Shown here piece after piece: positions 8,814 through 19,700 of a stretch of 57,890 nt of DNA. Under the pieces are notes generated by a model that was not told the DNA's origin, made no database searches, and saw only the letters and a program-made list of their open reading frames with translations. A program made the position numbers and the translations under genes. The stretch spans positions 1 to 57,890 of IMG/VR virus record IMGVR_UViG_3300020438_000041, one strand, 5' to 3'. How positions within the stretch are numbered: position 1 is the stretch's first letter; every line of letters starts with the position of its first letter. This stretch comes from a virus.

Positions 8814-10777
8814 TACCTTACAGTGACGATGAGATGCCCACTACTATCTATATCGAATCCCAGACCAGCTGGTGCGAAAAATTGGTGAGTATTGAGTGGG
8901 TTTGAATACTCAGAATATGATACATTGGTAGACCTTCCTGCTTTAAGTACAGTTAGGTTAGTTTGAGATGCAGTTGGTTTCTGAATGATATAGTAATCAC
9001 CAGCATCACCTGACTCTTTCCAGTTACTACCATTATATGTTTTGAATGTATCTTCAGCTGTGTTGTAGAAGATCTGTCCATTAATAGGACCAACAGGATC
9101 CACAGCACCAGATATGTCTATCTTATCTGAAGTTACTGCATTATCAGCTAACTTTTGAGTTGTAACGTTTAAGTTACGAATAGTATTAGTTACAACTGCC
9201 TCGGCACCTGTACCACTATTTAACTTAGCATCCGTCACAGAGTCATCAGTTAGTGATGCAGACGCATCTATACCACCTATAGATATTTTCTGTGATGTTA
9301 ATGTATTGTCTGCTAACTTCTCATTTGTGACTGATAAATTAATAATTTTATTAGTTGAGACTGACAAGTCATCAAGCGTATCCGTCTGGACTCTTGTGAA
9401 GTCCTGTAGAGTACCAGTTGAAGTTGCAGGAGACTGGAATAAGTAACCTGCTGAGTATACAGACCAGATACTTCCATTATAATATCTTGTTCTAACGTAG
9501 TAGTTAGTTGATGGACGGATAGAATCAGTTGGAATTGGGAATGTAGTTTTGTTTACACTGTCATTTGTAGCAACAATGATCACGTTAGTAAATCCAGCAT
9601 CAGTTGCTACTTCCCAATCACTATAAGTATGCGACTGTCCAGTAGATTGTGTGGCCACATATGATGAGGACACTACGTCCATTCTATCATAGATCGTAGA
9701 TTCTGTAATACTACTGATATATGGACACTGTATCTCTCCAGGAACTGCAATAGTTGTGAAGTAGATAGGTTCAGACCATTCTGAATTCCACTGTACACTC
9801 TGTAGATCAACGTACTGGTATCTCACACGTACATAATACGTTTTACCTTCCTCTAGAATACCAGGATTAATTGTAAGAGATATCTTATTGTTAATGTCAT
9901 TTAATGCTTCATACACTAAACCACTAGTATTACTTATCTGTGATGATGTAGTACCTGTGGCACCTGGTGCAGTAGTTGAACTACTACCAAATGTGGGTGC
10001 TAGTGCTATCTGCCACGTAGATGACACGTGAGTAGCATTATTACTACCACTAAATGCTCCACCAGTCAGTGTAGGAGTTAGTGATGAGTTACTTGATGCA
10101 TCAACTGGATTGATGATAGATGGTCTATCAATCTGTGGATTAACATTGGTTGATGTATCAGTATAGAATGATGCTGGTGTAGACCACTCAGAATACTGAC
10201 CTAGATTATCTTTATATCTTACACGTACATAATATAATGTACTGTATGACAACCCACTAGCTTCAGAATACTGAGTCAGTGATGTTGGTGAATCTAACAG
10301 TTGTTGATTTATTGTATTGAAATAATAATCCGTAGACACTTGCCAATCAGTTCTGCTGTGTGTATTAACACCACTATATGCAGATGATGAAATGATAGGT
10401 TGTAGTTGTGTTGGAGAAGTTATAGTGATTGAAGGTTTATCAATCTGCAATCCTGTATTAAATTCACCAGTCTGAGACCAGTTAGATATATTACCAAGCG
10501 TATCACGGAAACGGAAACGCATATAATATGTGGTCTTCAATGCCAGTGTTGATGCTGGTACAGTTATATTAGTTAGATTAACTGTATCATTTTGGTTGTA
10601 TACAAAAGTAGCAGACTCAAAACCACTAGAGGTATTGATCTGCCAATCAGTTGATTGATGTGTGCCAGGAGCAACCCCACCAGTCGTTACTGCATAAAAT
10701 GCAGTACCTAAAATCGTAGGTGTTAACGAGCTAGGTGAAGGGATATTACCCAAGGCTGGTGGGAATACTAGTGCCAT
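8813..10777 (-). CDS. Fibronectin-III-like tail fibre protein, 654 aa
   Basis: Residues 1-440 contain about four FnIII-like repeats, each with a paired signature: a DWQ(I/V)-type segment (TDWQINTSSGFES, TDWQVSTDYYF, STWQIALAPTF, SDWEVATDAGF) followed by YY(M/V)R(F/V)R(F/Y) and a W-S-x-W strand. Residues 450-560 carry degenerate beta/coiled repeats (NLSVTNEKLADNTLTSQKIS, NLNVTTQKLADNAVTSDKI). The C-terminal domain has YNTAEDTFKTYNGSNWKES, a common phage fibre segment. FnIII repeats in phage virions often aid loose surface carbohydrate binding. No enzyme motif is seen. Confidence 0.78.
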   Translation of the reverse strand: MALVFPPALGNIPSPSSLTPTILGTAFYAVTTGGVAPGTHQSTDWQINTSSGFESATFVYNQNDTVNLTNITVPASTLALKTTYYMRFRFRDTLGNISNWSQTGEFNTGLQIDKPSITITSPTQLQPIISSSAYSGVNTHSRTDWQVSTDYYFNTINQQLLDSPTSLTQYSEASGLSYSTLYYVRVRYKDNLGQYSEWSTPASFYTDTSTNVNPQIDRPSIINPVDASSNSSLTPTLTGGAFSGSNNATHVSSTWQIALAPTFGSSSTTAPGATGTTSSQISNTSGLVYEALNDINNKISLTINPGILEEGKTYYVRVRYQYVDLQSVQWNSEWSEPIYFTTIAVPGEIQCPYISSITESTIYDRMDVVSSSYVATQSTGQSHTYSDWEVATDAGFTNVIIVATNDSVNKTTFPIPTDSIRPSTNYYVRTRYYNGSIWSVYSAGYLFQSPATSTGTLQDFTRVQTDTLDDLSVSTNKIINLSVTNEKLADNTLTSQKISIGGIDASASLTDDSVTDAKLNSGTGAEAVVTNTIRNLNVTTQKLADNAVTSDKIDISGAVDPVGPINGQIFYNTAEDTFKTYNGSNWKESGDAGDYYIIQKPTASQTNLTVLKAGRSTNVSYSEYSNPLNTHQFFAPAGLGFDIDSSGHLIVTVR

Positions 10778-10791
10778 TAGTTTAGTCTATT

Positions 10792-13700
10792 TTATGAGCA
10801 AGTAGGGTTACAATCACCTAAGTATGAATAAAGAATTGGCCAAGGTGCTGGAACTTGGAAGTCCAGTGTTCTTGGTGTGATACCATCAGTTACCTTGATC
10901 TGTGCTATACCGTCCATACCTACAATAGGTTGTTCAGGATGATTACGATCTCTCAATGGTTTGATGAAGTTACAGAAGTAATCATTAGATGGTGTGACGC
11001 AAGCACCGTTCTGAGTGTATGCGAAATCATATGTATGATCCTGACAAGGATCAGCAACTGCTGTAAGGTTAATCAAGTCAGTCAATGTGAATGGTGACTC
11101 AACTAACTCTACCCATAGTGAATACATCTTCTGTGTACCACGTGCAGGGAAGATAGCAGGTTGAATATCATTCTTGATTGAGAAGTCAACTGGCATATTG
11201 ATATTGGTGTCGCCACGGAAGGGACACTCACGTAAGAGTCCAGTAGCTGCTGCTAACTGACCAGTATATGTGCTAAAGTCACCAGTGTTAACCACTGTAG
11301 GACCATTAGCGTGAGTAGCATTATTAAGAGTGAAGATAGTTCTTGTACCACTGTCAGTAGTTTCCATATATGGGAACTCATTAATGATACGTAACCTCCA
11401 AGTAAATGTACCAGCATCAATTGTGTATGATACCTGTACATCCTGTGTCTGGTTGTCAGTAACAGTGAAGTTCTGTGCACCCTTATAGTAGTCTTGTATC
11501 TGTAAGGTATTAATATCAATGTATGGTAGTGCATTCAATGGTGCACCAGCAACGTCGATAACAAATGATCTTACTAAGATATTACCGAAGTAATCACCAC
11601 AGGTTAATGTAGTATCTACAAATCCCTGATCGTGACGTAGGTATCCATTAGATAGAGTACCAGTCCATCCATTAGAATACTCGTACCACCACATACCTAG
11701 TTCAGGAGGGTTGGAGATAACACTAATCTCATTAGATAGTGATGAGTATGATCCGTTGTAAACATACAACTGGAATGAATATGGTTCGTTTACACCAGCT
11801 GGTATACCATTACAAGGGATGTCAGTAGCACGCATAACGTTACCAGAAGCATCCTTAGGTGGTACTAAAGCTGATGGGTTTTGAATAGGTATCTCAATAT
11901 TATATCCACCATACTCTGTGCGTAGTGGGAACTCTTCAGTAGTACTGACATAGTTACCAACATAGATTCCATTACCTTCTAAATTACAATCATATACTGT
12001 AGAAGTATTATTACCTGCATCCTGTCTAGACTTAAACAGTGGAGAACTTAGAGGAATGTAGTCAGGATATGTCTCGTACTGCGACTTCCAAGCGAATGAC
12101 TTGGTGCCAGCAGCAGTGTTATAAGAGAATGACTTACTAAACCAAATGTACTCGATGTTCTGGTCAGTACAGGTCAAGACAACAGGGAAACGACCTTCCT
12201 TAGGTGACTTACCAGAAGTTAGATAAGGAGTGGTGTTTGGATAATGTGTCTCTCCACCGTACTCAGTATTTGCAGAGAATAAGTTAGCAGTAATTGAATT
12301 AGCACCACTATACAGAGTCAATGCTGGCTGTGCAGGTAATGCTGGTAGGTTAGTAACTGTTAACTGTGCAGTAGAACTTGTTATTACATTGTAAGTAGTA
12401 GTAAAGTCTAAATGCTGTGATGCAAATGTAGTACCACCAGACTGTCCAAAGAAGATACTTGGTGCACTATATGACTCAGGTATATAAACCTCAGACCAAG
12501 CACCTGCTTGACCTGGAGTACCATAAGTACGTACGTTAGTAGTAGATGATGCTCCTGTTGCTGTTATTCTGTACTCTAATGTTTTACCAGCCCAAGATGC
12601 ATCACTAACATCAAAGCGATAGAATGCTCCTTTAGGTACTTCATATACTGTAGAACCACCAGCATTAATTTGTACCTGATAGTCAGCACCAACTGCTACA
12701 AGATCAAAGTTAAGTCTGAAACGCATCTTGCAACGGAAGTAGCCAGCAGCATACTTCCACCACTTGTTAAGAACTAGATGAGCAAATCCCATCTCACGTC
12801 CTGTTACATCCTCATATCTCTCAACGTATGAGTAATGTGTATTTCTGTTGGATACGTTATCATCGAAGAAATCATCATCTTCATATGCACAAGTAGAAGC
12901 ATTAGCATACTCGTTAAGGTTATACCAAGTACTACCACTACCCTTGTCAGCATAGATCTGCCAGAATGGTACATACTCAAATCTATCGTTGTCATATGCA
13001 CTCTGAGTCAACATCATAGACAATGACTTATAGAACATAGGACGTGAGTACCAGTTACCAGTAGTCCAAGCTACGTCATCATCTGGTTGACCGTGAGTCT
13101 TGTTAACTGAGTTGTAATCAACGTTTCTTGATAATACATCATAAATTAATTCAAGGTCAGCAGTAGTTGTTGTGACGTTGGTTAATTGAATCGTATACTC
13201 CTGAGTTTGGCCAGAAATATTTTCTTCAACTATCAGTGTTAGGTCAAGCGTTTCTGTATTGGTTAAGGTACCACTGAATACACCAGTGCTTGTATCAAAT
13301 GACAATCCACTAGTAGTAAATGGTCCTGAAGAACTAATACTATAATCTCTGTCAACTATAGTTTCATTAGCATAGGTTCTTAGGAATGATACACCTAACT
13401 GTACGTTAACTGTCTCACCAATATTAAATGTGCCTAGAGAACCAGCTGGAGTGTACCACGTGGTTAATAGATCAATGTATGGTGTAACTACACCTCTAGT
13501 TGTTGATGTAGGTTGATCAGGTGCATTATGATCTGTACTTGTATCTACTGGAATGATCATTATCTGTGATCCTTCACCAGCACCAGCATCTTCTTGCTGT
13601 TCAGTTTGGAACCATAACTTGTTAGTTGTAGGATTAATTGCTTGCCATTTAGCGATACCATCACCCTCTTGGTGTGTGCCAGTAATGTTAGCAACCTTCA

Positions 13701-16700
13701 ATAGATTACCACCAGTTTCAGATGATATTGCTGTAAATGATGCAGCATTTGCTGTGATCTGGAAGCTAGTGTTAGCAGTGTCTACATCAGTAATTTGATG
13801 CCAAGAATTTTGTAGAACATTTAGTTCTATACCACCAACATCATATACAAATGAATCACTATCATATGCTGTATCACCAGGGAATACAGGATCTGACTTG
13901 TACTCACTACCCATAACATATGGGAATGCAGGTTCTCCATTCTCATCTTCAGTGATGAAGTAAGCATAGGTACCATTTGGATAGTCAGGAGTCTTACAGT
14001 AGCGACCATTTCTCTTGTCTAGGTCACCAATAATAATCCTCTCACCCATATTACTATGGTTATAGCAGAAATAGAATATTGATTGTGGAGCATCACTCGC
14101 TGGAGTAATCTCTACTGATCTTAAAGTTGCAGTATCAAAGCCAGCAACGTATGCAGCATAATCTACTACCGCATCTTCTAACTTATAAACAATATTAGAA
14201 GTATATACTGCGTTTACATCCTGTGCATTCTGTCCACTAACGTGCCAACCCTGTGATGTACCGTCACCATAAACGGAGAAGAGCATAGCGTGAGTAGTTA
14301 GAGATGCATCAGATAGATTAAAGATATATTTTCTACCCTTTCTAAAGTTGAATGATGGTTTCTCTTGAGTACCATCTAGTCCACCACCACTAATAAAGTA
14401 ACGGCCACCAGTACCAGTATTAACAGCAGTAGATACAGAGACTGATAATGTTGTAGTCAAATCATCTGTCTCGTTACCAGCATACTCAAAGTCTTCAACG
14501 AATGACTTATATGGATAAGAAATAGTAGAAGGACGGTTGAGATATCCATCAGGTGTTCTACCTGTTAGTTTCAACATATATCCAGGCTTAAGACGAATAA
14601 CAGTGCTCATATCATTCATATCACCAGAATAACCATAAGGTCCGTAGATAGGATAACCATCAAATGCTATACCTAGAATCTTAGAGTGTCCATCAGCGTG
14701 TCGTCTGTAATCACCTTGAATATTATCGTTAGTGGTTATACTCTTACCTTCTTTGATACCTACGTTAGAAACATAGTATAATGTAGCAGGTGCATCAAGA
14801 GGAACTACGATAGTAATTGATCTTAATACCGAAGCATCAAATGATGCAAGGTATGAAACAGCATCAACTGCAACACCATTAAGTCTGTATGTTATACCAG
14901 CAGTGTATCTAACACCACCATTGTGTATACCATCCTCAGTGGTAGAAATATACAATGGATGTCCATCGTTTGAAGAGTTATCTTGATTAAAGATATATGT
15001 GTTACCTCTAGTGAATGCTAATGCAGGTGCTTCTTGTGGAGTTCCACCAGCCTCTTGGAGGTAGAAACAATCAGTACTACCTTGGTTATAGTAGCTATTA
15101 CCTGCTGTCTTAGCAGCAACAGTTGTTGCATAAGTAATAGTCTGATATCCTAAGTCAAAATATGTTAGACCAATGTAATTTGAACCAGTTCGTACGTCAG
15201 TAGTTTGATATGCTTCTAGTAACTTACTAGAGTTGTATCCATATACATTCTGACTGTTAGGATAACCACCGTATGTGTCAGCACCAGTTAAGTTCTCGTT
15301 AATAACATCATTGAATGTCCAACCAGGTGTTGGTCCTGCCTCGTTACTATAGTGATATATGTACACACCAGTTGTTGTTATAGCATATGGTTTAACGCTA
15401 CGTAATGGTGTCTGTGTAGGAGGATTGGTTGTAGCACCATAATTGGTACCACCTCTCCAGTTAAAGTCTTGATCGAATGATTGATCAACAATACTATTTG
15501 GGTTACCAGCAGTAATTGCAATAGATGAAACAGCAGTTGCTTGTACACCACCAGCTACGTTTGGTGCAGCAATGTTAACAGTAGGAGCAGTTGAATATCC
15601 ACTACCACCGTCAGTCACATTTAGTCCAGAAACATAACCATCAAGAACTGATAGACTTGCAGATGCCTCAGCACCAGCTCCACCACCTCCAGTAAAGCTA
15701 ACGGTTGCAGTTGTATATCCAATACCCTGAGTGTCAACTGTTATACTATCAACAACACCAGTTTGTGTACCAATAGATGATCCAGCAGCTGCTGGTTCTT
15801 CAAACACTGGGTTTGATGATGCAGTTTCACCGTACTCTACTGCGTCACCATAGAATCTATTTCCAATAATATAAGGGAATTGAGGATTAGCTTGGTTATC
15901 AAATGTCAAGAAGTATGCATAGGTACCACCTGGATAATCAGGAGTGATACAGAATCTACCGTTACGATTATCTAAATGACCTGCATCTGTAAACTCATAG
16001 TCTTCTAGGAATGATCCCATAGGATATGTGTTGACGTTTGGTGAGAAACCAACAGGTTCTGTCAAGGTGATAGTACCTGTCATTGCTTGATGCATCTCAC
16101 AAACATAGTAGTAAGTACCAGCAGCAGCAGTTGCTGTGTTCCACAATACAGTAGCGTTGTAACTACCATTGTTAACAACAGTAGCTACTACCTGTGCAGG
16201 GTTGTAAGGAGCTGGGACTGTCTGAATCCAGAAAGGATGAGTGATTGTTGATCCACCGCCACCACCAGCAGCTGAAACAGTAATAGTTCCAACCATACCA
16301 GAGTGGTATTCGCACTGGTAGTAATATGTACCAGCAGCACTACTACCAATAACCCAAGTAACAGTACCAGATTGTGTACCATTATTACTTACGCCAGGTA
16401 TTTGATTAGCAGTACCAGTACCAGCTTGAGTCTTTAAGTGGAATGGATGTCCAGAAGCAGAAACTGTAAAGTTAACTGTATCTCCTTCGTAGAAAGTTAG
16501 TGCAGGGTCTGCACCATTGATGTTACCATTCCTGTCTGAACCAGATATGGTGTAATCACTCATACCTGAAGCAGTTACAACTAAGTTATATGTCTGTGGA
16601 GTGGATCCACCACCTCCACCTGTGTTATAAGATGCATTAACATTGAATACTAGGTTGTCACCAACATTGGCATTGATAACAACATCAGATCCAGTGCTTT

Positions 16701-19700
16701 CTCCTGTAAAATCGAAATCTAAATTATCGTCAGCAGTAACACCCCAAGTATATGTTTGAGGAGTATAAGGTGTACCAGTACGTGTTGATCTTAATGTCCA
16801 ACCAGATTGCATTCTAGCTAGAACTGATGTAGATCCAGGACTATCATAACCTACAGGACCGTAAATAGGATAACCATCCTTAGCAATACCTACGATAGGT
16901 GAGTGATGAGTCGCACTTATAATATCAGTAGTTGTATTGGATGGAAGTGCGGAAGTATTTGTTAATGTAGTTACAGAAGCAGCAGCACCGTATCCAGAGT
17001 ATAATGAGCAATAGTAGAATAAGTTTGGTGAAACAGGTTGTACCTGTAAGTAAGTACCAGTACCAGCCTGACTATCACCAGGAGTACCTTGGTATCTAAC
17101 ACCAGTTACATACTCAGTACCACCTTGAATATGAATACCATCTTGCGATTCGGATATTTTAAATGGGTATCCTACATTACTAGAATCAGACTGATCGAAG
17201 TAATATGTATTACCTTCAGTTAACTGTAAGTTAGGTGTCTGTGTACCATCAATAAAGTATTTGTTTTGACCAGCAACGGAAACTACAGTAATTACCATAG
17301 TTGTTGTAGAACCTTTCCATAGTTCAGTGAAGAACTTACCACTAGTATAGTAGTATGCACCAGAACTGGATACAGTACCGTGGCCACTATCACCACCAAA
17401 TGCATTGATGTTGTATACTTGATCGAAACTATATCCTGTTGGGCAGTTAGTACCATCAGGAAGATTAGTATTAACACCCCAGTTATAGGTTTGTAATGTA
17501 ACACCATTAAGTGAAAGACCTACAAATCCACCAGCAGCACCCAGAGCAGAGTCTGGATCTCCAGTTTTAGAAATGTTTCTACCACCACGATATGTTAATG
17601 TGTGGTTATAAGACTTAGGTAGGATTGACCAAGGGTTGTTGGAATTAGGGAAAGTACCAAACAATGCAGGTTGTGGTAAGTTATCTGCAACAGTTGTCAA
17701 TGCATTATTAACAATGTTTAGAGATCCAGTTGTAACAGATCCACCACCTGATATAAACATATTAGCAATATCAAATGTCGTTCCTTGAACTGGAGGACTT
17801 GCAGATGCAATAGTTACAGAAGGTGCCTGTGTATATCCTGAACCTGGATTAGTAATAGTAACACTAGTAACAATACCGTCAGTAACAACTGCGGTTGCAG
17901 CAGCACCACCTCCACCACCGCCTGAGAAGGCAACGGCTGGTACGTTTAATGGGTTGTAACCATTACCACCGTTAGTTACGGTAACAGTTTGTATTCCACC
18001 ACCAGTAAGTGAGATGTTTGCAGTTGCAGTTGCACCATTACCATCACCAGTAATTTCGACTGTTGGTGCCACTGTGTATCCACTACCAGCCTGATCTACG
18101 TTAATACCTGTAACACCACCACCAGTTAGTGTGATCTGAGCTGTCGCAGTAGCGTCCACTCCACCACCACCTGAGAATGAAACAACAGGTGCTATAGTGT
18201 ATCCAGAACCTTGCTGACTTAATGTAAGGTTAGAAACATATCCAGATGTTCCAGATTTAGGGAATACACCGTAAAGACCTGGAGCTGGATGATTGTCACT
18301 AACAACGTTAAATAGTCCACCTTCTTTGTGATATGCAGCAGTAGGTGACGCTACAGATGTTACCCATACATCACTGATTATATCTTGTGCTATAATACCA
18401 ATAGGTGTACGTAACTGTATTTGATTACCAAGAACAGGGTTAAATCTACCAAACTCTGATCCTAGATTGAATGTAATAACGTTACTAGCTGAACCAGTTG
18501 AAACTGTGGTATTCAATCCATCGAATACAACTTCATCAATAGTATTGTGTGGATATGTCTGTACGCTACCACCACCAAACTCATAACTAACAGGTGAAGC
18601 AGACGCACCATTATATGTACGACTATAATCCCAGTCTAATGGTCTACGTAACCATTCTTTTGCTAACTGTGGCAGAGGTTTACCTTCATAGGTAGCACCC
18701 TGTTGGTATGTCATCTTTGTAGCCCACTGTGCTAGTACACCAGCAGTTATAGGACCAGAGAATGAAGTACCATCAATGTTTGTATAGTAAGAAGAACTTA
18801 TCTGGTTATATGGTGTAGCACTGTTCCAATACCATCTAGGGCAATAAATTGATTCACCAGGAGCACTAGTAGTAATCGTACCGTAGTTAGAGAATGCAGA
18901 GAAAGCATTATTATGTGCAGTAGCACCTACAGTAATCTTACCTTTGTCACTAGCATCAGGTATTTCCATATTGTATAGGTTGTCCTTAGGACCAGCAGTC
19001 CTAACACCTACTAAGTACTTACCTTGGTATCCACCATAAGTACCAGCCCAAGTGCCATCAGTAAATCCATTACCAGCAGATCTTACAAAGATAACACCAG
19101 ATTCTACAAGATAGTTCTCATAATCATCGAAGAGTGTATCACTCTCACCAGCACCAGAATCAAATCCAGGCTCATTCTTATAAACATATGCCCAGTATCT
19201 GTTAGGTATAATAGCACCTAATGAAGCATTAACAATTGCTGGACGGGTATTACCTTTCCAGTTTGCGTGAGTAGAATCGTTATGGTTAGCAATAGATAGC
19301 ATACAATTGATGTATCTTGATGCAAACGTGGTATACTCAGTACCAGTCTCATTAAATACCTTCATTGCGAAGATACGTGACTTCTTAGATACACCAAAGG
19401 TTCTACCAGCAGCACAGATAGCACACTGAGTACCGTGGCCATCGTCATCCTCATTACTATTTGCTTCACCATTTAATGTGATACCTGAGTTATATCCTGG
19501 TACCTCATATACACGATAGTTTGCTTGCTCATCAACACCGTTAAAATCACTTACGTAATCTGGGTGATATAATTCTGGGTGTAGATTAGCACCAGCAGTA
19601 TCAGCTGGACGGGATGCACCACGAACACCAGTATCAAGGATGTAAATATCTGAATTTTCTCCATCTTCAGTCAGTGAATAGAGACCATAACCTAGATCAT

